Assembly (NCBI GenBank): GCA_947258585.1
Contig: CAMYIZ010000016.1
Span: forward strand, 76,085-140,084
Direction of reading: 5' to 3'
Length of the DNA stretch: 64,000 nt
DNA from: an uncultured Haliea sp.
GTDB lineage: Bacteria; Pseudomonadota; Gammaproteobacteria; Pseudomonadales; Halieaceae
Part shown: one piece after another, positions 8,201 to 17,276 of the stretch
Position numbering within the stretch: the stretch's first letter is position 1
How the letters are laid out: each line of letters starts with the position of its first letter
Translations under genes and position numbers: made by a program
The notes under the pieces: generated by a model
Told to the model about the DNA's origin: nothing
The model's input: only the letters and a program-made list of their open reading frames with translations
Database searches by the model: none

Positions 8201-9550
8201 TCAGCCACCGATACCCGTGAGAAAAATCACCACCAGCGCGGGCGGCACCACGAAACGGATCATGAAACGCCACAGTTCGTACGCTCCCGCACCCATGCTC
8301 CAGAGTTCATCGCGGCTGGCATCGCGAGTCATCGCCCAGCCGGCAAATACGGCAATCATCAGGCCACCCAGGGGCAACAGGATCTGGTTGGAGAAATAAT
8401 CCATTGCATCATTGAAATTGCGGCCGCCAAACCTGATCTCTCCAAGCACGTTATAAGAGAGAATACTGAAGATACTCAGCAGCGCCACGGACCCGATTAC
8501 CAGCACCGCGCTGCGATGCCGCGGTATGCCGAGACGCTCCTCGATCCAGGCGTTGACGCACTCCACCAGCCCGACCATGGAGGTAATCCCCGCCACCGAC
8601 AACATGGTGAAAAAGAGCACGCTGAACAAGTGGCCACCGGGCATCTGCGCGAAGGCCACCGGCAGGGTCTGGAAAATCAGGCCGGCGCCGGCTGCCGGGT
8701 CGAGACCGTGGTGGAACACGGCGGGAAAAATCACCAGCCCGGCGAGCAGCGCCACGCCGGTATCCGCCACCACGATGATCAGTACGGACTGGCCAATGGA
8801 TATCGACTTCGGCAGGTAGGAGCCGTAGATCATCATGCCGCCCATGGCGACGCCAATGGAGAAAAAAGCCTGGCCAATGGCCACCAGGAAGACGTCCGCG
8901 CTGATCTTGCTGAAATCCGGCGTGAACAGCCAGGTAATCGCCTCGGTAAAGCCGCCGACAAAATAATTGTAGGTCGCCAGCCCCAGTAACAACAGGAACA
9001 TCAGCGGCATCATCACCACGACGGCGCGTTCGATACCGTCCTTGACCCCGGCATAGATGATCGTGCCGGTAATCAGCAAACCCACCAGCGTCCAGAACAC
9101 CATGCCCGCGGTGTCGCCCAGCACCGCTGCAAACTGACCGCTCGCATTGAGGGCATCGACATCCGCAAAGCCGGTGGTCACCGCCTTGAACAGGTACCAC
9201 AGCACCCAGCCAACAATGACCGAATAGACGATTTCGATGCTGTAGGCGGCCAGCAGGCCCATGCCACCTACCCATTGCCACTGGCGACTGCGCCGGCTTT
9301 CCAGCGCGACCCCTGCCATCGCCTCGGGCGGGCTGGACTGGCCCCTGCGGCCAACCATCAATTCGGCGATCAGAATGGGCACGCCGATCCCGAAAGCACA
9401 GACCAGGTAGATAATGACGAAGGCGGCACCACCGTTTTCACCGGTAATGTACGGAAAGCGCCAGATATTGCCGAGGCCCACCGCGAAGCCGACCGCGGCC
9501 ATGAGAAAAGCAAAGCGCGAGGACCAGTGGTCAGCTGCCGCTATGGCCAT
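8201..9550 (-). CDS. Sodium-dependent neurotransmitter-symporter family transporter (NSS/SNF)
   Basis: A 449-residue LeuT-fold Na+ symporter. The family signature in the first helix is present (GFAVGLGNIWRFPYITGENG), including the unwound Gly-Asn and Arg-Phe-Pro residues that bind sodium and form the gate. The rest shows the expected run of membrane helices. ATG 9550 is preceded by CAGGAG. Bacterial members carry hydrophobic or aromatic amino acids or related compounds; the substrate here is not known. It precedes the AGCS gene and follows the aminopeptidase gene on the same strand, which suggests use of peptide-derived amino acids. Confidence 0.93.
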   Translation of the reverse strand: MAIAAADHWSSRFAFLMAAVGFAVGLGNIWRFPYITGENGGAAFVIIYLVCAFGIGVPILIAELMVGRRGQSSPPEAMAGVALESRRSRQWQWVGGMGLLAAYSIEIVYSVIVGWVLWYLFKAVTTGFADVDALNASGQFAAVLGDTAGMVFWTLVGLLITGTIIYAGVKDGIERAVVVMMPLMFLLLLGLATYNYFVGGFTEAITWLFTPDFSKISADVFLVAIGQAFFSIGVAMGGMMIYGSYLPKSISIGQSVLIIVVADTGVALLAGLVIFPAVFHHGLDPAAGAGLIFQTLPVAFAQMPGGHLFSVLFFTMLSVAGITSMVGLVECVNAWIEERLGIPRHRSAVLVIGSVALLSIFSILSYNVLGEIRFGGRNFNDAMDYFSNQILLPLGGLMIAVFAGWAMTRDASRDELWSMGAGAYELWRFMIRFVVPPALVVIFLTGIGG

Positions 9551-9609
9551 AAAGTCGAGCTCCTGTTCTTGTGGTTATGGGGCCAGTGTACCTAAAAGCC
9601 CGCCGCGGA

Positions 9610-11397
9610 TCAGCAGCCTGCGGCCAGCGGCGCACAGGCCTCCTGCAACCAGCCACGATCGGCTTCCGACAGCAGTGGACCGACGGTGCTCGCCACCTGC
9701 TCATGGTAGGCATCCAGCCATCGCACTTCCCCCGCATCCAGTAGCGCCAGGTCCAGCAGGCGACGGTCGAAAGGGGCCAGGGTCAGGGCTTCGAAGCCGT
9801 ACATCGGTGTTTCCAGCTGACCCGGCACCTCCGTCACCACCACCAGGTTCTCGCAGCGAATGCCAAAGGCACCGTCCCGGTAGTATCCGGGCTCGTTGCT
9901 GACAATCATCCCCGGCTGCAGGGGAACCGGTGCCCAGGCCTTGGCAATACGCTGGGGGCCCTCGTGCACGCTGAGAAAAGCACCGACCCCGTGGCCGGTA
10001 CCGTGATCGTAGTCGTGCCCCTCACGCCACAGGTGCTGCCGCGCCAGCACGTCGAGATGGGTGCCGGTGGTACCCTTGGGGAAGCGCGCCCGGTCCAGGG
10101 CGATATGCCCCTTCAGTACCAGGGTAAACATGCGGCGCACGTCCGCACCCGGCTTGCCAATGGCAACAGTGCGGGTGATGTCGGTGGTGCCGTCGCTGTA
10201 CTGGCCGCCGGAGTCGACGAGATACACGGAATCCGGCGATAGCGCCGCCGGGGTGCCATTGCGGTGACTGTAGTGGCACATGGCGGCATTGCCGCCGGCG
10301 GCCGAAATGGTTTCGAAGGAGGGACCCTGGAAGTGCTCCCCTCCCGCCCTGAATTCCAGCAGTCGATCCGCCAGCTCGGCTTCATTGTACAGACGCCCCG
10401 CCGCCTGCTCGCCATCCAGCCAGGCGAGAAACCGTACCACCGCCGCACCATCCCGGACATGGGCGGCGCGAGCGCCGGCAACCTCCACCGCATTCTTGCA
10501 CGCCTTGGGGAGGATCACCGGGTCAGTGCCGGGCACCAGCGTGGCGCCACCTTGCTCCAGCAGCAGCTGGGACCAGGCGTTCGCGGTCACCGGGTCCGCC
10601 AGCACCCGCTTGCCGGCCTGTGCACCGAGCAGGGCCTCCGCCTCATCCGGAGCATGCATTCGCACACCTTCACCGCAGTGCTGCTGCCAACCGGCGGGCA
10701 TCCGCGCCGGCTCCACCAACAGGTCCAGCGCGCCGTCAGCCCACAGCAGCGCCAGCGACTGCAGCACCGGAAGACAGGGGATATCCTGCCCGCGGAGGTT
10801 CAGCAGCCAGGATACGGAATCGGGAGCAAACACCAGCGCGGCATCCGCCTCCAGCGCCTTGACTGCCGCACCGATACGCTTGCGCTTGCTGGCACTGGAC
10901 TCGCCGGTAAACGACTCGTCCAGCAGCAGGGCCGGCGCGATCTCGGCAACCGGTCTATCCTGCCAGCTGCGATCCACCAGGTTATCGGTATCCGTGCACA
11001 GTTCCATGCCGGCTGCGGCCAGCTCGTCGGCGGCCTGGCGCAACCACTGCAGGTTGTGCAGGCGAGGATCCACCGCCACCCGCGCGCCGGGCTGCAGGGA
11101 GGACCGCAACCACTGCAGCGGCGGTTCATCGATCAGGTGGTGGTAGCTGAAATCGTCGGCAGAGACCTGCTGCCTGACCTGCACGGTGTAGCGGCCATCA
11201 ACAAATATTCCAGCGCCCTCGCGCAGGACCACGGCCATGCCCGCCGACCCGGAAAACCCGGTCGCCCACAGCAGGCGCTCATTGTGGCGCGGGATATATT
11301 CCCCCAAATGCTCGTCGGCACGGGGAATCACGCAGGCGTCATAGGCGCGCTCCGCCATCAATTGGCGCAGCGCTGCGAGCCGTGTTGCTGTTGTCAT
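9610..11397 (-). CDS. Aminopeptidase P family protein (M24B Xaa-Pro aminopeptidase)
   Basis: A 595-residue cytosolic metallopeptidase that would release an N-terminal residue next to proline. It has the three-part layout of the long aminopeptidase P form (XPNPEP1-like): two creatinase-type N-terminal domains (about 1-300) and a C-terminal pita-bread catalytic domain. The five metal ligands are recognisable: Asp in YLVDSGGQY, Asp in GTTDITRT, His in GTGHGVGAF, Glu in IVSNEPGYY and Glu in RCENLVVV. It is longer than E. coli PepP (about 440), matching the other subgroup. It is preceded after 26 bases by rubredoxin on the same strand. Confidence 0.93.
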   Translation of the reverse strand: MTTATRLAALRQLMAERAYDACVIPRADEHLGEYIPRHNERLLWATGFSGSAGMAVVLREGAGIFVDGRYTVQVRQQVSADDFSYHHLIDEPPLQWLRSSLQPGARVAVDPRLHNLQWLRQAADELAAAGMELCTDTDNLVDRSWQDRPVAEIAPALLLDESFTGESSASKRKRIGAAVKALEADAALVFAPDSVSWLLNLRGQDIPCLPVLQSLALLWADGALDLLVEPARMPAGWQQHCGEGVRMHAPDEAEALLGAQAGKRVLADPVTANAWSQLLLEQGGATLVPGTDPVILPKACKNAVEVAGARAAHVRDGAAVVRFLAWLDGEQAAGRLYNEAELADRLLEFRAGGEHFQGPSFETISAAGGNAAMCHYSHRNGTPAALSPDSVYLVDSGGQYSDGTTDITRTVAIGKPGADVRRMFTLVLKGHIALDRARFPKGTTGTHLDVLARQHLWREGHDYDHGTGHGVGAFLSVHEGPQRIAKAWAPVPLQPGMIVSNEPGYYRDGAFGIRCENLVVVTEVPGQLETPMYGFEALTLAPFDRRLLDLALLDAGEVRWLDAYHEQVASTVGPLLSEADRGWLQEACAPLAAGC

Positions 11398-11423
11398 GAT
11401 CAGTGTCCGGTGGTTGGGAGAAC

Positions 11424-11603
11424 TCAGTCTTCCATCAGGTCAAAATCGGATTTGGAAATGCCGCAATCCGGACACTCCCAGGTATCAGGCAAATCGTCCC
11501 AGCGCGTCCCGGGGGGGATGCCGTCCTCGGGGATGCCCAGGGCCTCATCGTAGATGTAGCCACAAATCACACATTCATACTTGCGGTATTCAGCGTCGCT
11601 CAT
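11424..11603 (-). CDS. Rubredoxin
   Basis: A 59-residue small iron protein. Both iron-binding knuckles are present, CVICGY near residues 11-16 and CPDCG near residues 44-48, with the conserved aromatic and acidic residues between them ([29 protein letters not shown]). It would carry one electron on a Fe(Cys)4 centre, for example to a rubredoxin-dependent hydroxylase, oxygen-reducing or peroxide-reducing enzyme. No rubredoxin reductase gene is nearby. It lies between gspN (44-base gap) and the aminopeptidase gene, same strand, so it could be read through from the gsp operon. Call is firm; partner is unknown. Confidence 0.95.
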   Translation of the reverse strand: MSDAEYRKYECVICGYIYDEALGIPEDGIPPGTRWDDLPDTWECPDCGISKSDFDLMED

Positions 11604-11647
11604 CGGCGCGGTTTCCTTGTTCGGGGTGAAGAGAAAAACGACTGCAC

Positions 11648-12412
11648 TCAGGCGCCGGGCACTGCCAGCTGGCCCTCGAGTTGCAGTTCATAACCCTCTG
11701 CCACGGGCCTTGCCAGCAGCGAGAGCGCCTCCTGCAGCTGCGGGTCCCAGTCGCCTTCGTGGGCTATCAACACCGCGATGCTATAGCTCGACTGCGCCAA
11801 CTGCAACTGCCCGGAGGCCTGCACCGGACCCGCGAGAGTCAGCACCTCCCCGGTCAGGTCGCCGCCACGCGGCTGCACGACGTCCAGCGCATAGCTGCCC
11901 AGTGGCAGCAGGCCGCGTGGCGACTCCCAGGCCGCCTGCTGCCAGGTCAGCCGGCCCTGCGCCTGCACCGGCAGGCCCCTGTGCAGGCGCAACTCTCGCC
12001 CTTGCAGGGAGACCACCCCTTGCAGGGCAACCGGGGCCAGATGGCGCAACAGCGCCGCATCGAAGCTGGCCTCGACATGCTCCAGATAAATGTCGGCGCT
12101 GCCGCGGAACTGCACCTCGGCCTGCAAACGCTGACCGCCCCACAGACTGCTGACCTGAAGTTTCGGTGCCAGGGCCAGCAATGACCAGGGGCGCAGCGCC
12201 CAACTGACCTCACCGAGATGCAGCAGGCCGGCGTCCGTTGCCACCAGCACCCGACCCGCGCGACCCTGCCACACCGTGCCCTGCAGTCCCTGGGCCGTGA
12301 CTGGCGAATCCTCCAGCAATCGCACCAGCAGGTGGGCGGGAGCGCGGGCAATCAGCAGCCCCAGCAACAACACGGCGGCCAGCGCCGCGGCCAGCCAGCG
12401 GCCACCGCTCAT
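11648..12412 (-). CDS. gspN: Type II secretion system protein N
   Basis: A 254-residue inner-membrane protein with one N-terminal helix (about residues 6-23) and a periplasmic domain rich in beta strands, as in GspN. The family-like stretch [15 protein letters not shown] after the helix and a later [12 protein letters not shown] segment fit. The ATG at 12412 overlaps the gspM stop as ATGA, and a longer frame to 12523 would run into gspM. It is the last gsp gene. GspN is absent from some type II systems and its role is accessory. Confidence 0.88.
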   Translation of the reverse strand: MSGGRWLAAALAAVLLLGLLIARAPAHLLVRLLEDSPVTAQGLQGTVWQGRAGRVLVATDAGLLHLGEVSWALRPWSLLALAPKLQVSSLWGGQRLQAEVQFRGSADIYLEHVEASFDAALLRHLAPVALQGVVSLQGRELRLHRGLPVQAQGRLTWQQAAWESPRGLLPLGSYALDVVQPRGGDLTGEVLTLAGPVQASGQLQLAQSSYSIAVLIAHEGDWDPQLQEALSLLARPVAEGYELQLEGQLAVPGA

Positions 12413-12885
12413 GAACCCTGCCCGATCCGGATCGTGGCATTGACGAAGCCGGCGGTACCGGCCTGGGTAATCGCCACTTCCTCCAACAGCAATCCTTCGA
12501 CCAGCTCCAGTTGATGCAGCCACGCCACGAGATCAGCGAAGCGGGCATTTTCCAGCCGCACCTGCAGGTCACCGCGACTGCCGGGCTGCAGCCGATTCAC
12601 CGGCAGGCCAAACCGCGCGGTGCTCTGGTTCACCACCGCCGTCAGGTTACTGCGCTGCCCGTCGGGACCGGCGCTTGCGCGCGCCTGCAGCAATTCCGCC
12701 ACCAGGCTATCGACGCGCACCAGGGCCGCGGCGGTGGCCGAATTCTGTTCCGCCATGCGGTCTCGCATGGCCGCCACTGGCGACCACAGCAACAGCCAGA
12801 GCAGATAGCAGCCAACCACGGCGGACAGTGCCAGCAGGCTCAATTGCTCACGCTGATTCAGGCGTGCAAACCAGGCCTGCATCAT
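12409..12885 (-). CDS. gspM: Type II secretion system protein M
   Basis: A 158-residue inner-membrane assembly protein. A short cytoplasmic N-terminus (WFARLNQREQ), typical of GspM, is followed by one membrane helix (about 16-36) and a periplasmic ferredoxin-like domain. It is expected to pair with GspL in the inner-membrane platform. Start ATG overlaps the gspL stop by 4 bases (ATGA), and its own stop overlaps gspN, so the three are probably translationally coupled. Confidence 0.9.
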   Translation of the reverse strand: MMQAWFARLNQREQLSLLALSAVVGCYLLWLLLWSPVAAMRDRMAEQNSATAAALVRVDSLVAELLQARASAGPDGQRSNLTAVVNQSTARFGLPVNRLQPGSRGDLQVRLENARFADLVAWLHQLELVEGLLLEEVAITQAGTAGFVNATIRIGQGS

Positions 12886-14075
12886 GCTCCTCCCACCCGG
12901 ATCCGGGCACGGACGCCATCACCCTGGGCGCTACTGCTTTCCATTACCGCCGCCAGCCCCGCGTCCGCCAGTCCCGCGCGCAGTTGCTCTACCGCGGCGA
13001 AGTCATTGGCGACGAGATTCAGGCGCATTTCCCCGCCCCGCTGGTTGTAATTGATGCTGACGATGCTCGCGCCGGGACGCTGGGCGATGACAGCTCCCGC
13101 CTGCTCCAGCAGGCGCACAAAACCGCCGCCACCGCCACCACCGCGCAAGCCGTCCAGCTGGCGGCGCAGCTGGCGCTCCGCATCCACCAGCGCGCCCTCG
13201 GGCATGGCCTGCCGGTAGCTGGACTCAAGGGCCGTCCGCAAAGCCAGGTTTTCCCGGCTGAGCGCACGGTACTCGGCCCAGGTCGCCACCAGCTGCAGGG
13301 CGAAGGCCAGTCCCAGCACAACAGCGGCCACACGCCACTGTTGCCACCACCGGGCCAAAGGCAGTCGCGCCGCGTAGGCGCCCTCCCTCAGGTTCAGGGG
13401 ATGCTCGTCCCGGGCCAGCATGAGGGCAGCGCACAGCGTGCCCTGGCGCCATTGCACCCGGCCCCGCAGTGCCTCCGGTATCAGGGCCAGCTCCCGCTCC
13501 TGGTCGCCGCCGTACACCACCAGCACCTGCGGCGGCGCTTCCCCGGCTGCAGCCGTCAGTAGCGTGGGCAGCAGATCGGCTTCAACGGTGTAACCTTCAC
13601 ATTCGCCGCTGCGCACGATCACGGCGTCGCCGTCCATTACCAGGCACCACTCGCCCGGCTGCCACGGCAGCAGCAGGGGCTCCGGCAGCCACTGCGGCAG
13701 ATCGGGCAGCTCCGCCAGCCGTTCCTGCCAGGCCTCCATGGTCGAGTGCCGGCACAGGGCGACGCCGAAGCTGGTCTTGTCCAGCGCGCAGACGGCAAAA
13801 TGCAGCTGCTCGACATCCTCCGCAAGCTGCTCCTCGAGCAGGAAAGGGAGCGCCTGCTGCAGGTGTTTCCTTTCATCCGCGCTCACCGTCAGGCGCAGCA
13901 AGCGCACCTCTGCCCCGGGCGCGGCGAAGCAGGCCTGCAGGCGAGAGCTTCGAAGTGTTTCCCGGAACAGGGCCAACGCTTCCGGGCTGTCGAGTCGCCG
14001 CGGTTGTTCGCCGGCGCCCGGCGGATACCAGGCGAGGGTGTCGTCAAGCAGGCGCACGACGGCTAGATTCTGCAA
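12882..14075 (-). CDS. gspL: Type II secretion system protein L
   Basis: A 397-residue bitopic protein. The first half is the cytoplasmic actin-like domain that binds the GspE ATPase, a single membrane helix lies near residues 252-270 (VAAVVLGLAFALQLVATW), and the remainder is the periplasmic domain that pairs with GspM. Odd point: a run of seven glycines at about residues 311-317, inside the periplasmic part. This is encoded by a GCC/ACC-rich repeat and may be a flexible hinge or slippage-prone tract. Lies 49 bases downstream of gspK. Confidence 0.92.
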   Translation of the reverse strand: MQNLAVVRLLDDTLAWYPPGAGEQPRRLDSPEALALFRETLRSSRLQACFAAPGAEVRLLRLTVSADERKHLQQALPFLLEEQLAEDVEQLHFAVCALDKTSFGVALCRHSTMEAWQERLAELPDLPQWLPEPLLLPWQPGEWCLVMDGDAVIVRSGECEGYTVEADLLPTLLTAAAGEAPPQVLVVYGGDQERELALIPEALRGRVQWRQGTLCAALMLARDEHPLNLREGAYAARLPLARWWQQWRVAAVVLGLAFALQLVATWAEYRALSRENLALRTALESSYRQAMPEGALVDAERQLRRQLDGLRGGGGGGGFVRLLEQAGAVIAQRPGASIVSINYNQRGGEMRLNLVANDFAAVEQLRAGLADAGLAAVMESSSAQGDGVRARIRVGGA

Positions 14076-14124
14076 ACCGTAATCTCCGTTGTTACCATTG
14101 ATGGAACCGTCCCGCAGCCCGGCA

Positions 14125-15165
14125 TTACAGGCTCCCGGACGCGCGAGCTACAGCCCGCACCGTGCGCTCATTCCGGTGCAGCACACTGTACAAGCGCATG
14201 TTGCGATCGGCAACTTCGACCTCTGCCGTCAACAGGAACCAGGAGGAACTTTCACCCAGCAGGCTGCGGACATCCTCCAGTTCCTTGTCGGCAAAGCTCG
14301 CATCCTCCAGCGCGTCATCAACGCTGGCGAAGCCGCTCTCGCTGCGCTGGCGCAGGAACAGGGCCTCGCCCTCCGTTACACTGAGCGGCTGCAGTTCGTT
14401 ATCACCGTTGAGCGCCCGCAGCAGCGGCAGCGAGGCGGTGTGGATATTGAGCGTCGCGGGGACTTGCGGCCACGCAGTCACCAGCGGCGCCAGCGCACGG
14501 TAGAGTTCCGGTGTCACGTTGGCCACTGCACGCAGCTCGCTGACACTGGCCATGGCCCGGTTGGCCGCCCGGTAGGGCGGGCTCTGGCCGCTGTAGAAGT
14601 CATCCTCGGCGCCGTAAGGGCGCGCAATCGTATCGCTGTCCAGCCAGTCCCCGATGGCCTGGGTCACGGCAATCGCTGTCTGCGAGTCCAGCGCCAGATC
14701 TGGCAGGGCCTGCAACAGGCGGATAAAGAACGCCTGCGCGGGCGTGAAACGGACATTGCTGTCCCCGCCCGCATCGTCGCCGGCCAGGCCCGAGGCCAGG
14801 GCATTGAGGTTGAAGCGCCCCTGCAGGTCCTCCAGCGAGCCGACCAGCCAGCCACCCTCGTCCAGAGGATAGGGCGTTGCCTGCTGGGCCCAGATCTCGC
14901 TGAGGTCATCCCGCGGCTGCTCCCTCGCCTGATCGGCATCGTGATCCGTCACCAGCGCCAGCGTTGCCAGTTCTTCGGCGCCGCGTAGATAGGCCTGACC
15001 CTGTTCGGCAAAAAACAGATTGGCCCCCCGCTGGTAGAACAGGGTGAACTCACTTTGCATGGCGACCAGAAGGGCCGCTGACAGCCCGAACACCAGCAGG
15101 GCCACTATCAGGGCAACGCCGCGCTGGGCCCTGGGGGGGCGCGACTCAGAGCGGCGGCAATGCAT
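14125..15165 (-). CDS. gspK: Type II secretion minor pseudopilin K
   Basis: A 346-residue large minor pseudopilin that caps the pseudopilus tip together with GspI and GspJ. The prepilin leader ends at AQRG, followed by VALIVALLVFGLSAALL. As in other GspK proteins, the mature residue 5 is not Glu, unlike the other pseudopilins here. The large globular domain includes GRFNLNAL and a later helix-hairpin-like part. ATG 15165 has a GAGGAG site and overlaps gspJ by 20 bases. The prepilin peptidase GspO/PilD is not in this window. Confidence 0.93.
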   Translation of the reverse strand: MHCRRSESRPPRAQRGVALIVALLVFGLSAALLVAMQSEFTLFYQRGANLFFAEQGQAYLRGAEELATLALVTDHDADQAREQPRDDLSEIWAQQATPYPLDEGGWLVGSLEDLQGRFNLNALASGLAGDDAGGDSNVRFTPAQAFFIRLLQALPDLALDSQTAIAVTQAIGDWLDSDTIARPYGAEDDFYSGQSPPYRAANRAMASVSELRAVANVTPELYRALAPLVTAWPQVPATLNIHTASLPLLRALNGDNELQPLSVTEGEALFLRQRSESGFASVDDALEDASFADKELEDVRSLLGESSSWFLLTAEVEVADRNMRLYSVLHRNERTVRAVARASGSL

Positions 15166-15790
15166 GCAGACTCCTCAATTCGCCGAGGTCCTCCAGTTCA
15201 ATGATCAGCTCCAGCGCAGCCGGAGGCGGCAGCGCGACGCCGGGCTGGCTGGTGTCCGCCACCCAGTTCTCCGGCCAGTTGCGCGTCTCGACCACCGTGC
15301 CCCGCGCTCCCGGGCGCAGGGATTCCGCTGACTCCAGGAACGACAGGCGCAGGTCCGTAACCCCCGCCAGCAGCAGTACTCGCTGGGGCTCCGTCACCGA
15401 GGCCCGGTCCAGCACCGGATAACTCTCCCGCCACAGTGCGTCATCCAGCCACAGGTAGTTGACGCGCTGCAGGTTGCTGCGCTGATGCTCGGCGGAGTTG
15501 TGCCAACCGCTGCGGGTGAAGCTCAGCATGAACCGCGCCGCCCGCCCGCCCACCAGAGCCGGCTCCTCCTCGCCGAACTCGTCCCGCACCGGGCGCTCGA
15601 CAAAGTGGCGCAAGTCGCGGCTGACGATCATCAGGGCCCGGTTGATCTCCCAGGTGCGCTCGGTCACCGCCCGCGTGCTTTCCACTCCGCTGATCACCGC
15701 CGACAGGCCGCTGTAGGATGCCGCCGCCACGAAGGCGGTAATCGCCAGGGCAATCAGGACTTCCACCAGGGTAAAGCCCCTGTTATCCAC
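15146..15790 (-). CDS. gspJ: Type II secretion minor pseudopilin J
   Basis: A 214-residue minor pseudopilin of the tip complex. It has a very short class III leader (MDNRG) followed by the canonical FTLVEVLIALAITAF with Glu5 present. The C-terminal beta-rich domain is of usual length. It overlaps gspI by 8 bases and gspK by 20 bases, consistent with coupled translation. Confidence 0.95.
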   Translation of the reverse strand: MDNRGFTLVEVLIALAITAFVAAASYSGLSAVISGVESTRAVTERTWEINRALMIVSRDLRHFVERPVRDEFGEEEPALVGGRAARFMLSFTRSGWHNSAEHQRSNLQRVNYLWLDDALWRESYPVLDRASVTEPQRVLLLAGVTDLRLSFLESAESLRPGARGTVVETRNWPENWVADTSQPGVALPPPAALELIIELEDLGELRSLHALPPL

Positions 15791-16217
15791 CGCTCACCTC
15801 CCCGGCCTGGGGCTGGCCGGCGAACATGAACGAGACCAGGGTGTACAGCGGCCGGCCCTCGCCCTCCTCACCCTCGCGCACTTCAATCTCCACCCGGAAG
15901 AAGGACTGGACCTGGGTCGCACTGCTCTCCAGGCGCCAGTGCCACTGCCTGTCCGCCAGCTCCTCGACACCGCTATCGACACCACTGAAGAGACCCGACC
16001 GGGCCACGGTGAGCAGACGCAGCTCCACCAGTTTGTTGTTGGCCACCACTTGCGCCAGGGACTTGTCGCGCAGATAGCCGGCGCCATCCACTTGCTGGTA
16101 CAGGGCAAACAGCAGGGCTGGCAGCGCCAGGGCCACCACCGCCAGGGCCACCATGACTTCGACCAGGGTGAAGCCGGGCTGCCGCTGTCGCTGCTGGCTA
16201 GAAGCGGTCAAGGTCAT
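15783..16217 (-). CDS. gspI: Type II secretion minor pseudopilin I
   Basis: A 144-residue minor pseudopilin expected to start the GspIJK tip complex. Leader MTLTASSQQRQRQPG precedes FTLVEVMVALAVVALALPALL, with Glu5 present. Length fits GspI. The start at 16217 overlaps the end of gspH by 20 bases. Confidence 0.95.
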   Translation of the reverse strand: MTLTASSQQRQRQPGFTLVEVMVALAVVALALPALLFALYQQVDGAGYLRDKSLAQVVANNKLVELRLLTVARSGLFSGVDSGVEELADRQWHWRLESSATQVQSFFRVEIEVREGEEGEGRPLYTLVSFMFAGQPQAGEVSGG

Positions 16218-16818
16218 CTTCCGGTTCGCCCCGCCGCAGCAGCGTCATCCGCCCCAGCAGGTCCCACTGCAAACGCCACAGCACTGCGCCGCTGTCCCGG
16301 CTGCGCAGCTCCAGCTCACCGGGCACAACCTCGCCGCTGGCGTAGAACACCACCTGCGGCGCCGCCTCTGGCGCCACCGGCGCCGGCAGCAGCTCCGTTT
16401 CAGGCACATCTTCGAGGGTCAGCGACAGGGCGACTTCCGCCGGCAAAGTCTGCTCGACGAAAACATCGCTGGCGACCAGCGGCCGGCGCCAGCCCTCCGG
16501 CCGCCGCTCCCGCCAATCGTAGCCGAAGAGCGTCTCCGGTCCCCGGGCATCCAGGAACAGGATAAGCCCCATGTCGCGACCCGACAGTTGCGCCTCATCC
16601 AGGGCAAACCGGGCCACGTTCTGTATCTCTCGCATCTGGGCATCAAGCTGCACATCCCGGCCGCCGGAGCCGACATTGAGGGTCGCCAGGGAGGTGATGA
16701 TTACCACCACGAACAGCGCCACCAGCAGCTCCAGCAGGCTGAAGCCCCCGAGCGCCCGCGCCGGTCCCACGCTGGCGGGAGACAAGGCCGCAGGGGCCGG
16801 CCGCCGCAGGCGGCTCAC
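16198..16818 (-). CDS. gspH: Type II secretion minor pseudopilin H
   Basis: A 206-residue minor pseudopilin linking the tip to the GspG shaft. The processing site is ALGG followed by FSLLELLVALFVVVIITSL, with Glu5 present. I prefer GTG 16818, five bases after the gspG stop and with an AGAGGA site; a longer in-frame ATG at 16890 lies inside gspG. The leader before the cleavage site is unusually long (about 25 residues, Arg/Pro/Ala rich). Confidence 0.88.
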   Translation of the reverse strand: MSRLRRPAPAALSPASVGPARALGGFSLLELLVALFVVVIITSLATLNVGSGGRDVQLDAQMREIQNVARFALDEAQLSGRDMGLILFLDARGPETLFGYDWRERRPEGWRRPLVASDVFVEQTLPAEVALSLTLEDVPETELLPAPVAPEAAPQVVFYASGEVVPGELELRSRDSGAVLWRLQWDLLGRMTLLRRGEPEDDLDRF

Positions 16819-16822
16819 CGGC

Positions 16823-17272
16823 TCAGTCCTCTGCTTTCCAGTTACCGATATCCGCATTCTGGCCTTCACCGCCGGACAAGCCATCGGCACCCAGGCTGTA
16901 AAGATCCACCTCGCCGTGCTCCCCGGGGCTCATGTACAGATATGGCCGGCCCCAGGGATCAACGGGAAGCTCCTGCAAATAACCGCCCTCCTTGAAATTG
17001 CGGGGCTGCGGGTCGAGATTACTGGGGGTGACGAGCGCCTCCAGACCCTGCTCGGTGGAGGGATAGACATAATTGTCCAGCCGATAGATCTTGAGCGCTG
17101 TCTCTATGGCCTTGAAGTCGGCGTAGGCTTTCTGGATCCGCGCCTCGTCAGCACGGTTCAGCACGGTGGGCGCCACCACGCTGATCAGCAGCCCCATGAT
17201 CACCAGCACCACCAGAATTTCCACCAGCGAGAATCCGCCCTGCGCTCGCCTTGCCTGTGTCGATTGTTTCAT
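16823..17272 (-). CDS. gspG: Type II secretion major pseudopilin G
   Basis: A 149-residue major pseudopilin that polymerises into the piston-like pseudopilus. The leader MKQSTQARRAQGG is followed by FSLVEILVVLVIMGLLISVVAP with Glu5. The globular end has the GspG signature with the conserved DPWGRPYLYMSPG and calcium-site Asp residues (SLGADGLSGGEGQNADIGNW). The start is ATG 17272, just after gspF; a longer frame to 17329 would overlap gspF. Confidence 0.96.
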   Translation of the reverse strand: MKQSTQARRAQGGFSLVEILVVLVIMGLLISVVAPTVLNRADEARIQKAYADFKAIETALKIYRLDNYVYPSTEQGLEALVTPSNLDPQPRNFKEGGYLQELPVDPWGRPYLYMSPGEHGEVDLYSLGADGLSGGEGQNADIGNWKAED

Positions 17273-17276
17273 ATCG

